A stretch of 10,853 nucleotides of DNA, from the NCBI GenBank assembly GCA_027596195.1, contig JADGJG010000924.1, positions 1-10,853 of the forward strand. The letters run 5' to 3'. Of the stretch, positions 1-7,014 are shown piece by piece. The number at the start of each line of letters is the position of its first letter. Position 1 is the stretch's first letter. The position numbers were made by a program, and so were the translations under genes. The DNA is from Podochytrium sp. JEL0797 (lineage: Eukaryota; Chytridiomycota; Chytridiomycetes; Chytridiales; Chytriomycetaceae). Below the pieces are notes generated by a model, which saw only the letters and a program-made list of their open reading frames with translations, did not search any database and had not been told where the DNA came from.

Positions 1-83
1 CCCCCCCCGGCCCCCCCCGCCCCCCCGCCCCGCGCCCCCCCCCCCCCCCCCCCCCCCCCCCCGCCCCCCCCCCCCCCCCCCCC
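1..83. repeat. Poly-C tract at the left edge
   Basis: The first 83 bases are C except for seven G at positions 9, 10, 19, 27, 32, 34 and 63. Ordinary mixed sequence starts abruptly at 84. The tract has no periodicity and no TTAGGG/CCCTAA-type telomere unit. It is most simply a sequencing or assembly artefact at a contig end, for example poly-G dark-cycle reads seen in reverse complement. A genuine C-rich simple repeat cannot be excluded from sequence alone. Confidence 0.85.
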
Positions 84-318
84 AAGAAGGAATGAACGGG
101 AGGAATGGACTCACAAAATGGAGTTTGTTTCTGCGTTCAACAGAGTCCAAGATTTCAATCACTTTGATTCGATCCATTACACCGCTCTTGTTCTGTGTGC
201 GGAGAGGAGAAGGGGGGAGAAGAGAAATTTCGAATCAGCATTTCTTGATCGCACAAACGCGGTGGGTGCACAAAAGAAATAGACGCTTACGAGCAATGCG
301 ATTCGACAAGCCACACTC

Positions 319-1494
319 CTAATCTTGTACTTTCTCATGGTTCTGGAATTGGTACAATTCGACTTGGCCTGTGAATTTCAAGTTGTCAGTCTCCGACACA
401 TTAAAGGGATACCAGCCGGGGTACCAAAATACCAAACTAACATAATAAATGTCGATCATGTTATCCACCTCCTTAAACTCTTTTAACGACGCCAACTCCT
501 TCAACTCTTTCCTCGCAAACTCCACATCCGGGTCTCCGTACACATCCGTCGCGCTCGGTCTCATACTGCTCATTCGCCTCAACGGTTTCCGATCGGCACG
601 TTGGATCAAATTCCCATCGGCCGTTAACGGCGGAGGCGGGATTTCGATGCTGTTGATCCAGTTCATGAAAAAAGGGGATTCGAAAAACATGGGGTCGAAG
701 CCTTCGATGCCATATTCCATTTCGTTTGCGAGTGGGCTGCCGTTGAGGACTGATGAAGTGAGGGAGGCCGAGGTGCTGGGCCCCGGGACGGGGGACGCGT
801 TGAGGAAGTTGTGGGGCAGGTTCGTTTGGAAGGCCGGGAGAGGGTCAGGTGGGGACGCGAATGTTGCAAACGGGGGTTCCGGGGTGCCGAGGAGGTTGAA
901 CGTGCTTGGATTGAACGTGTTGAAGAGGGGTTGTTCGAGTTGTTGGATTTGGAGGCGGAGTTCGTTGATGCGGAGACGGGTGGTGTCGGTTTTGACGCGT
1001 TCGAAGGCGCAGGAGGTGCAGTGGATGCCGCCGGGGTGGCCTGGGAGTTGTTGGTTGTGTTGGAGGAGGAGGGCGTGTTCGGATTCGAGGGCGGCGACTT
1101 TCTGGGCGAGGGCGATGGTGTCGAGGTGGCCGCCGGCTTCGTAATGGGCGATCTTCGCCTCGAGGTCCTAAAAGGAATAAGTAACAAGGCGTGGCTAATT
1201 ATGACTAATGTAAAAGACTCGTTACCTTGAGGTGGTTGTCCTTGCGTGCGCGGTACGAGCGTTGTGCGGCGCGGATCTATTATCAGTTAGTATACACGTA
1301 AAGCTGGAGAAAAATCGACTAACCTGCGCAATTCGCTTCTCACTCATGCCCTTTTTGGCTCGAGAGTCTCGATTCGCAGTCGATACGCTGACATCGTCGT
1401 CATGCGATCCATCCTGCTCATAGTCTGGAGAGTCGGTAGCTTGACGCTTGGATTGCGGCTTGAAGGACTCGGTGGCGGCTCGTCTGGCGCCCAT
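319..1494 (-). CDS. bZIP transcription factor, Pap1/Yap-like, three exons
   Basis: Predicted nuclear DNA-binding protein of 356 residues, exons 1494-1324, 1276-1226 and 1167-319, stop TAG at 319-321. Both introns are GT-AG and the splices are in frame. The acidic N-terminus (about 20-40) is followed by a basic stretch (44-66) with an A-Q-x-x-Y-R core like the Pap1/Yap N-x-x-A-Q-x-x-F-R signature. An amphipathic zipper region covers about 72-118. A second helical segment near 140-165 follows an H-C-x-x-C pair. The rest is Pro/Ser-rich, ending in a helical C-terminal region around 300-330. The invariant basic-region Asn is Ile58 here. The start at 1494 was chosen because it opens the conserved region most economically; the frame stays open upstream to 1665. 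A further intron at 369-441 is possible but not supported. DNA targets are unknown; the family commonly handles stress responses. Confidence 0.8.
1168..1225 (-). other. bZIP intron 2 (58 nt)
   Basis: The donor is GTAACG and the acceptor TTTTAG, phase 0. Removing it joins the end of the basic region (N-H-L-K) directly to the zipper start (D-L-E-A-K-I), as expected for the family. Confidence 0.85.
1277..1323 (-). other. bZIP intron 1 (47 nt)
   Basis: The donor is GTTAGT and the acceptor AATAG. A perfect TACTAAC branch site lies nine bases before the acceptor. It interrupts the DNA-binding basic region between Gln57 and Ile58 in phase 0. Confidence 0.88.
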
Positions 1495-2071
1495 TTCAAT
1501 AATTTTTTTGCGAAGCGGTGACTCAGTTGGAGAGAGAAATTGAAGGCTATTATCAAGGATTAGAACCTTGACTATTGAACTCGCTCTTCGAATTCCCAGT
1601 CGACACCTCACACTTGAACCCGCTTTCCTTGACACCTGCCATTGGCTCGAACCCTTTTCGTCCAATTTCAGCGCGCAGTCATCAAAAGCCTCGTTTTGTC
1701 GGGTGCCACTCCTCGTTTATTCGTAAGTTGAAGATGCAAGCGTGCATCATAATAAACTCATTGGCAGAATTGCGTTACACATTTTTTGTGAAACTCATCA
1801 ACTTCAGCCAGTAGTTGAATGATGTCAGTCTCTAACACGGGGATGCAACAAGAAACTGAAGGTCAGCGAAGTTGCTTCTCGAGCAAGATGCACAGTAAAA
1901 GGTTCAGCCCATTTTTCGTTATCTGCTGAAAATTGGTCAGAGAACTCCCAAGTTTTATTAAGGCAGCTGCCCTGAAGCCTGTTGCCGAAACCGAGCCCTG
2001 AAATTCTGTTCGAGCCTCACCTCTCATTAATTAATCAACAAATTAATTTATTTACGACAAAAGTAATTAAT
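1495..2071. other. Intergenic: bZIP upstream region and 3' flank of the first CBM/DPBB gene
   Basis: No gene is supported here. The bZIP frame remains open to about 1665, so a longer N-terminus is possible. Positions 2027-2073 are AT-rich with several TTAATTAATT-like stretches and probably hold the 3' UTR and polyadenylation region of the gene that stops at 2072. No tRNA or obvious repeat was seen. Confidence 0.5.
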
Positions 2072-2935
2072 TCACGCAACATATGGAATAACCTGCTCGT
2101 TCGTAACTTCCCAGCTCATACCCGAAACCACACCCAATTGGCACGCATTCGGCTCAATCTGCTGAAGAGCCCCCAAACTGAAATCCAATCTGCCACCTCC
2201 GGCACACGCGAGGCAAGAGTCCCACACAACAAAGTTGCCTGGCATAACTTGTCCCTTGTACGACACAATAACGCGTTTCCCGCAATAAGTGGCCTTGTTC
2301 CCCGTCATTTTCGTAATGTCCAACGCAACCATGTAGTTGTTGCCATGGGACGCGAGGGTTTGGAAGCCGGCTCCCGGTTCGCAGGAGGTGGGGAAGTTGT
2401 TGGTGGCAGCGAGGGAGTTTTGGCCGGGACAGTGTTGGTTGTTGATGTCGTAGTAGTAGGTTCCATCTCCGGATCCGGTGTTGAGGATGGTGGCGGAGCT
2501 GGCTGGTGGGGAGAGGGCTTGAAATACTGGTTGGAGTGTAGGGGGTTGAGGTGGGGCTAACACCGCGGGAGGTGGTTGGAGGGTAGGGAGTTGAGCTGGT
2601 GTCGCTGGTGCGGGAGCCAGTTGGACTGGTGGGGGTTGATCTTGTGATACCGTCGAGTCACTAGCGGCAACGAAAGTAGTGGAGTCACCAGCGGCTGGAG
2701 CCGTTCCAACATCGAATGTCGGACACGCGGCGCCACTTGAGATCCAAGTAAGCGAGTTACTTTGATCCCCGTACGCACATTGCAGCAAATCGTTATTGGT
2801 GGAATCACAGATCCATTCCCCAAAAGTCGCGCATGTGGATCCCGACACGATATCGGTGGACGAGTCGAGCGGCAAGGCGGTTACTTGGATGGAGGTAGCA
2901 GCAAGAGAGAGGAATGCGAGCTTGGTAAAGATCAT
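2072..2935 (-). CDS. Secreted CBM19-like + double-psi beta-barrel (expansin/barwin-like) protein
   Basis: Predicted secreted protein of 287 residues, uninterrupted. Signal peptide at about 1-20, then a four-Cys module (C35, C43, C53, C71; F-G-E-W-x-C-D and L-L-Q-C-A-Y-G) resembling chitin-binding CBM19. A Pro/Gln/Ala/Thr linker follows (about 77-150). The C-terminal domain (about 153-287) has six Cys (169, 185, 218, 241, 244, 265), a T-Y-Y-Y-D opening, C-G-K-R-V and V-V-W-D-S-C-x-A-C, typical of DPBB/expansin-like folds. No hydrolase domain is visible, so it probably binds or loosens chitin rather than cutting it (inference). The start at 2935 rather than an in-frame ATG at 2965 is set by the M-I-F-T-K leader shared with its paralogues and by a TATA element 55-62 nt upstream. 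The DPBB subfamily is uncertain. Confidence 0.87.
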   Translation of the reverse strand: MIFTKLAFLSLAATSIQVTALPLDSSTDIVSGSTCATFGEWICDSTNNDLLQCAYGDQSNSLTWISSGAACPTFDVGTAPAAGDSTTFVAASDSTVSQDQPPPVQLAPAPATPAQLPTLQPPPAVLAPPQPPTLQPVFQALSPPASSATILNTGSGDGTYYYDINNQHCPGQNSLAATNNFPTSCEPGAGFQTLASHGNNYMVALDITKMTGNKATYCGKRVIVSYKGQVMPGNFVVWDSCLACAGGGRLDFSLGALQQIEPNACQLGVVSGMSWEVTNEQVIPYVA

Positions 2936-2989
2936 CTTGAAGGTGACGGCGTGTCGGGGAATCAAAAAAAAATCGCGCCCTATCTATTC

Positions 2990-2997
2990 TTTATATC
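2990..2997 (-). promoter_or_regulatory. TATA-like element of the first CBM/DPBB gene
   Basis: GATATAAA on the minus strand, 55-62 nt upstream of the ATG at 2935. The position matches TATA elements before the chitinase and the third CBM gene, which makes a chance AT stretch less likely. Confidence 0.6.
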
Positions 2998-3032
2998 CAA
3001 AAAAGAATGAATGAATGAAAGTTAACTACTCT

Positions 3033-3071
3033 CAGCCACCAAAAAGGGAAAGAGATCTGCAGCCACCAAAA
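3033..3071. promoter_or_regulatory. Two copies of CAGCCACCAAAA upstream of the first CBM/DPBB gene
   Basis: The same 12-mer occurs at 3033-3044 and 3060-3071, about 98 and 125 nt upstream of the ATG at 2935. A matching CAGCCACCAAA is at 8037-8047 before the third CBM gene, and GCCACCAA at 5501-5508 before the chitinase gene. It is a candidate activator site for the family; no factor is assigned. Confidence 0.5.
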
Positions 3072-3620
3072 GGCAGGGGGGTGTGATTTGGCTTCCAAAA
3101 GTAACCTGAAAACGATCGCATGGTGCCGGGACGAGGTGAATAGTGCACCCCCACGCCTTCTATCCACCTAAGCCAAACTTACGGTATTCGGAAACCGTGT
3201 AGGATAGACGTGAACCACGAATGCGCTAAAAGATTCCCCAGTTTGCAGAAGAGTTCCGAGTTCATTCAGAAATCGAGTTCGTGGGGATTGCTACTGACAA
3301 ACGTGAAGCGACAAGCGAATGACTCCTTGCATCAAAACAGAGCGACGATTTTTCTGCGGAATGTTCAGCTCCACTCGCGTCTCGGGTTGAAATCACATTC
3401 TGTTGGGTGAATGCTGCTTAGTAGGTTGAGGTTGTTGCGCTATATCGCGATGAAAACAATAAAAAAACTATAATTAGGTAATGAAATTAGACAAACAAAA
3501 TAATTAACTGAAAATCGGCTATTATTCGAAAAGAAAAAGGTGGGAAATCGATCAAATAGATATTGTATTGGATTGGATCGAGTGGAGGCAAAGCGCAAAA
3601 CACGTGAAGAGATCCGGTTT

Positions 3621-3654
3621 TTTTGACAGGTCTTTCTCAAAGGACCTGTCAAAA
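3621..3654. repeat. Perfect 12-bp inverted repeat with 10-nt loop
   Basis: TTTTGACAGGTC at 3621-3632 is the exact reverse complement of GACCTGTCAAAA at 3643-3654. The hairpin is flanked by T and A runs and lies 23 bases before the decayed ATG of copy A. The equivalent place before copy B does not keep it. It could be a hairpin terminator-like element, a small transposon trace or a palindromic binding site. Confidence 0.6.
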
Positions 3655-3677
3655 GTCTCCAAAAAAGTTCCCCTGCC

Positions 3678-4085
3678 ATGCCTTTGACCGGCCACTAGCA
3701 ATACGTTCTCGGCATGGAACTGCTTCGAGAAAACAAACTCCGCGAGGGTATCGAGGCTTTGAAGCAGTCCAATACGCATCTGAGATATTTGGCACTGTCT
3801 CATGATCACGATACGCTGTTGCGAAGAGTAAGACGAAGAGATTCTCTTTCCCAAATCGTTGCCGATAAATCCAAACGCACCTACGCTTCATCGTACGCTG
3901 CCTTCAGCTGCTCGCGGCGTCCTCTTGAGCCGCGTGCAAAACGGGAAAGCCGACGCAACCCCGTTCCGCAAGGCCATTTTGCTGTGCGACTCATTGATTC
4001 CGAAAGAGCTCGAGGAGGAAATCATTTTCATCGACGGGCCTGACCTGACTTCGCGCACTTCCGTCGGAGAATATTTGTTGCGCAA
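3678..4085 (+). pseudogene. Decayed helical-repeat family gene, copy A (truncated)
   Basis: The product is not recognised. Reading starts at ATG 3678 with Q-Y-V-L-G-M-E-L and L-R-E-G-I-E-A-L, matching copy B at 8139 with helical, TPR-like character. Codon 7 is TAG where copy B has a sense codon. A later segment in another frame (about 3862-4085) has P-N-A-P-T-L-H, then R-K-A-I-L-L-C-D-S-L and E-Y-L-L-R, again matching copy B. The middle is shortened and frame-shifted. Homology stops at about 4085, where a minus-strand CBM/DPBB relic begins, so the 3' half is lost. It lies head-to-head with the CBM/DPBB gene at 2072-2935. Function is unknown. Confidence 0.7.
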
Positions 4086-4094
4086 CCAATCTCC

Positions 4095-4320
4095 GCACAA
4101 CTTTCAAAGTCCCCTTATCTTGCGCATTGTACTTGACCACACGGTTCCCACACAACTTGGTACCCCGTGGAATGCTCACATGCGCATGCCCTCTTTAAAA
4201 GGTGGATGAAGCAAGCAGACTCAGCCAAGCCACTTTTCCGCACGAGTTACCCGTTGGCAAGGCAGAAATTTGAAAGAATGCGGCGAAGAAAATCATTGAG
4301 TTTAAGTTGGTGAAGATCCT
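4095..4320 (-). pseudogene. Deeply decayed relic of a CBM/DPBB gene
   Basis: From 4320 downward the minus strand reads I-F-T-N-L-N-S then A-L-P-T-G-N-S-C-G-K-V-A, clearly the leader of the GH19 gene (I-F-T-K-L-N-S, A-L-P-T-G-R-S-S-G-K-V-A). The start codon has become AGG at 4318-4320. Homology ends soon after and a TAA follows. From about 4165 to 4100 a second patch encodes K-L-C-G-N-R-V-V-K-Y-N, matching K-A-G-L-C-G-K-R-V-V-V-K-Y-N of the third CBM/DPBB gene. The CBM module and linker between the patches are deleted. It abuts the truncated 3' end of copy A. Confidence 0.72.
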
Positions 4321-4398
4321 CAGTTTGGAGAGAGTGAAAAAAGATGAAACAGAGAGTATTACGTTTAATTAAAAAGGAGCTTGAAAAAGTAGACGAAA

Positions 4399-5340
4399 TT
4401 AACACCAAGTCGCATCCGTCGAATAACCCAAAAGCTGGTTTTCAATGCACTGCACATATTTAACTCTTTGCGATGCAATCCCCTTTCCACCCAACGAACC
4501 ACATTCGATTGGTCCGTTGATGGCCCTCACACTGCTTGCAAGGGAAATCCCCGACGTTGCAAAGACCGGCTGCACGAAATCCGTCCAATACCACTGAACA
4601 GTGGCCCAATTGACACTCATGTCATTCATGACAATGTCCGGATTCGACAGAATCTGCGGGTTTCCCAACGATTTCGCAGCCGCCTCATAATTTGCTTTCC
4701 AACTCAACTGGATGAACCCGCGACCGTGGTATAACCCGTATGGACACTGAGCCGTCACGCTCGTGACTCCCGCGCATGCGATTTCCTCCGTGAACTTGTA
4801 CGCGCCCGACTCGTGTGCCGTGTTTCCAACGAGGAGGGCGAGCTCCTTCAGTCCACTCAGAGGTGCCGCGAATCCTTTGGTGAGACCGGCGTAGAGATCG
4901 GGTTGGTTGATTCCGCATGAGGTGAGGGCCTTGTTGAACGCGTTCTCGTCAATGAGATCCCTGACAGAACCCGGCACCGTGATCTGAGGGGGAAGAGGGG
5001 CCGGCTCAGTCAGGGGAATTGGAGTTGGTTCTGGAGCAGGGAGAGCCTCGACGGTGGTCTGTTGAGCTGGTTGCGTTGGAGCAGGGTTGGTGGGTGGAGC
5101 GAATCCGTGATGCTCCTTCCACCAGTTGCAGGATGTTCCGCTAGCATACCAAGCGATAGTGTGCCCTGTTTGACCGTAGGCGCACTGGAGGAGATCCGTT
5201 TCGGTCACGTCGCATGCCCATTCTCCAAAGTTGGAACAATCAGACTCCGCCACTTTTCCGGAGGAGCGTCCGGTTGGCAAGGCAGAGACATAGAGGGATG
5301 CAGCAAAGAGAGCGATGGAGTTCAACTTGGTGAAGATCAT
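4399..5340 (-). CDS. Secreted chitinase: CBM19-like module + GH19 catalytic domain
   Basis: Predicted secreted endo-acting chitinase of 313 residues, uninterrupted. Signal peptide at about 1-20; chitin-binding four-Cys module with C35, C43, C53 and C71; Pro/Thr/Gln linker at about 82-125; GH19 domain at about 127-305. Family hallmarks are A-H-E-S (Glu177, expected general acid), F-T-E-E nine residues on (Glu186, expected base), Y-H-G-R-G-F-I-Q-L-S-W (203-213) and R-A-I-N-G-P-I-E-C-G (272-281). The inverting GH19 mechanism cleaves beta-1,4 GlcNAc links. The domain resembles the compact bacterial/endolysin-like GH19 form rather than the loop-rich plant form. An upstream in-frame ATG at 5433 lies beyond the TATA element and was not used. 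The leader and module are strongly similar to the gene at 7015-7882, while the C-terminal domain is unrelated. Confidence 0.93.
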   Translation of the reverse strand: MIFTKLNSIALFAASLYVSALPTGRSSGKVAESDCSNFGEWACDVTETDLLQCAYGQTGHTIAWYASGTSCNWWKEHHGFAPPTNPAPTQPAQQTTVEALPAPEPTPIPLTEPAPLPPQITVPGSVRDLIDENAFNKALTSCGINQPDLYAGLTKGFAAPLSGLKELALLVGNTAHESGAYKFTEEIACAGVTSVTAQCPYGLYHGRGFIQLSWKANYEAAAKSLGNPQILSNPDIVMNDMSVNWATVQWYWTDFVQPVFATSGISLASSVRAINGPIECGSLGGKGIASQRVKYVQCIENQLLGYSTDATWC

Positions 5341-5375
5341 TGCTTTTCTGGCGCGTTTGGTAAGAGGGCTATGCG

Positions 5376-5510
5376 GTGGCAAGCCGTAGCTTATATATAA
5401 ACTGAAAAATTTCATTCCCTCAGACGATCCCAATCAACTAGACGATCCCTGCGTTTTTACGAATTGAATCGTATTTAGAAGGTTCAAAATACTTGTTCCC
5501 GCCACCAATA
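5376..5510 (-). promoter_or_regulatory. GH19 chitinase promoter region
   Basis: A TATA element (TTATATATAA) lies at 5391-5400, 51-60 nt upstream of the ATG at 5340. The flanking block GTGGCAAGCCG at 5376-5386 and GAAAAATTTCATT at 5404-5416 recurs before the gene at 7882. Farther out, GGTTCAAA (5481-5488) and GCCACCAA (5501-5508) match 8020-8045. A direct repeat AGACGATCCC occurs at 5422-5431 and 5440-5449. From 5511 to 5698 nothing recognisable is seen. Confidence 0.6.
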
Positions 5511-5698
5511 ATCGGCAATCAAAACTTCTTCCATAAATGTTTCGCCTTGCATCCATTCATTTACGAGAAAGGCTTCTGCTGAAGACCAGGCTGAATGCCA
5601 ATACCCAGAGTGAGGAAGTGACCTGTTGGTGAATCGAACAATTTCACTATTAACAGTATTTCCCTAGGTAACTCAACGAATGTATTATATAAATCTTG

Positions 5699-6515
5699 TT
5701 ACGCAACGTACGGAATCACTTGTTCATCCGTCACCTCCCAGCTCACCCCAGGCACAACTCCCAGTTCGCATGCATTCGGGTCCACCTTCTCCAGCCCAGT
5801 CAAGCTGAAATCCAATCTCACGCCACCCGCTCACGCGGCACATGAGTCCCACACGACGAAATTGCCGGGCACCACTTCGCCATTGTGTTTCACAACCACA
5901 CGCTTGCCAAACAATTCAGCCTTGTGTCCATTCATTTGGTTGATGTCGAGTGCGACAATAAAGTTGTCGTGGTGCTCGGCGAGGGTTTTGTAGCCGGTGG
6001 AGGGCTCGCAGGACGTGTATCCGTTGCCTTCGGCTGCGAGGGAGCCTTGGCCTGGGTATGAGTTGCCATCCGCATCGCAGTCGAAGTCCCAGAACCGGAT
6101 CCACTAATGATGACGTTGGCAGTGCTGGTAGTTCTTGAGGAGGCCGAGTCCGTGTTGGAAGTAGCCGGCTGCGGAGCAAGGGCCGATGGCGAAGGTCTCG
6201 CGGAAGTAGATGAAGCAGTAGTTGATGTTGTTGCGCTCTTAGTTGTGGAAGAGGTCGCAGTGGAAGTCGAAGAGGAGAAGGCAGAGGCGGAAACCATCTT
6301 TTGGTGAGCCGCGTCGTAACATGGACCGGCAGAGAACCACGACAATGACTCAGATGTTTCACCATAGGTGCACTCCATAAGAAGAGTCCCAGCGGAGTCG
6401 CATGACCAATCACCAAACGTTGCGTATGTTGAGCCGACCATTTTTCCAGAAGAGTTGGCAAAGCTTGGAGGCTGGTGGCAACAAGAGCGAGGATGGTCGA
6501 TTAGTTGAAGAGCAT
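5699..6515 (-). pseudogene. CBM19-like + DPBB pseudogene with at least four lesions
   Basis: This paralogue of the 2072-2935 gene is broken in several places. The leader begins at ATG 6515 (M-L-F-N) and meets TAA at codon 5 (6501-6503), where paralogues have Lys. A one-base loss near 6458 shifts the frame after A-L-P. The CBM module follows (F-G-D-W-S-C-D) with its first Cys changed to Tyr, then a Ser/Thr-rich linker, unlike the Pro-rich linkers of its relatives. A second one-base loss near 6084 shifts the frame in the DPBB domain, which continues to TAA at 5699-5701. TGA at 5831-5833 sits where relatives have the second Cys of V-W-D-S-C-x-A-C. Two further DPBB cysteines are Tyr (6056-6058) and Phe (5909-5911). 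The TATA and CCACCAA elements of its relatives are missing upstream. Confidence 0.88.
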
Positions 6516-6563
6516 TGTATGAAGTAGAATTTATGGATATTGTTGCAACCTTGGCACACAAGC

Positions 6564-6788
6564 GCTTCTTTTGCTGAAGTCGTTCAGTGGATTGATTCGC
6601 CCATTGGTGGGGAGAGAGAAGAAGCTGTTGTTGTGAAAGGGATGAATGTCATGCTTTTCATATTCAAGGAGGAACGTTGGAATTGGGAAGCAATCGAGAG
6701 TGACTATGCTTTGGCAAGGATGGTGGAAGAGGAAGAAAGGAAAAATAATGTGTATGTTTCAGAGAGAGGAAGAAGGGACAAACGATGA
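6564..6788 (+). pseudogene. 3' fragment of the helical-repeat family (fragment C)
   Basis: The plus strand encodes A-E-V-V-Q-W-I-D-S-P-I-G-G, then V-K-G-M-N-V and K-E-E-R-W-N, matching the C-terminal end of copy B (A-E-V-A-E-W-I-I-S-P-L-G, V-K-G-V-N-V, K-E-E-R-W-N). Here the frame continues past E-R-W-N into a charged, Glu-rich tail and stops at TGA 6786-6788, whereas copy B stops directly after Asn. All upstream parts of the gene are absent. The fragment begins about 50 bases from the pseudogene start at 6515 and takes the place of its promoter. Function is unknown. Confidence 0.65.
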
Positions 6789-7014
6789 TGTCTTGTTAAA
6801 ATGACCCTTGTATCATTTATTTGGGTTGAAGTTGAGCACGAAATGAATACCAACTTTGGCAGAATGGGACTCACAGCCAGTCCCCATTCGATTTTGAGTG
6901 AGTTCATTGGTTTGCGAATCCCAAGGATGAGCAAAATATAAGCTGGAATGAAGAATAAATAAATTTTATGCTGATTATTTATTGAGAGAATGATTTTGGA
7001 TATATGTGAAGCCT
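6789..7014. other. Convergent intergenic spacer
   Basis: AT-rich spacer between fragment C (+) and the 3' end of the CBM/DPBB gene (-). It contains AATAAATAAA-type sequence at about 6953-6965 and TTATTTATTG near 6975, compatible with 3' ends on either strand. No gene is seen. Confidence 0.4.

Larger units (their letters stand above)
2936..3620. other. Divergent intergenic region, promoter side of two genes
   Basis: This region separates the CBM/DPBB gene (-) from the decayed helical-repeat gene copy A (+). The proximal 140 bases hold the TATA element and the repeated CCACCAAA motif. The remainder, including an AT-rich stretch at about 3440-3550, shows short open frames but nothing recognisable and no shared composition with coding neighbours. 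Confidence 0.45.

Noticed and set aside
369..441. Possible third intron in the bZIP gene (GTTAGT donor, TTCACAG acceptor).
   Set aside because: Removing it changes the frame and leads to unremarkable sequence. The unspliced frame is open to a nearby stop. RNA data would decide.
811..1230. Long plus-strand open frame opposite bZIP exon 3.
   Set aside because: It is a GC-rich antisense shadow. The minus strand carries the recognisable basic-region/zipper protein with proper introns, and the plus-strand translation is repetitive Glu/Gly without a known domain.
2557..2823. Alternative minus-strand frame inside the CBM/DPBB gene.
   Set aside because: It is a shadow of the intact 287-residue frame, which has a signal peptide and conserved Cys spacing.
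3210..3410. Plus-strand open frame of 66 codons between the first CBM gene and copy A.
   Set aside because: No recognisable motif, no paralogue in the window and no supporting context.
3621..3654. Rho-independent style terminator reading of the hairpin.
   Set aside because: The window is eukaryotic (spliceosomal introns), and no gene ends just upstream on either strand in the right arrangement.
5831..5833. In-frame TGA at a conserved Cys position of the DPBB domain, suggestive of selenocysteine.
   Set aside because: Some early-diverging fungi do use selenocysteine, but this copy also has a TAA at codon 5, two frameshifts and other lost cysteines. Two intact paralogues have ordinary Cys there, so decay explains it better.
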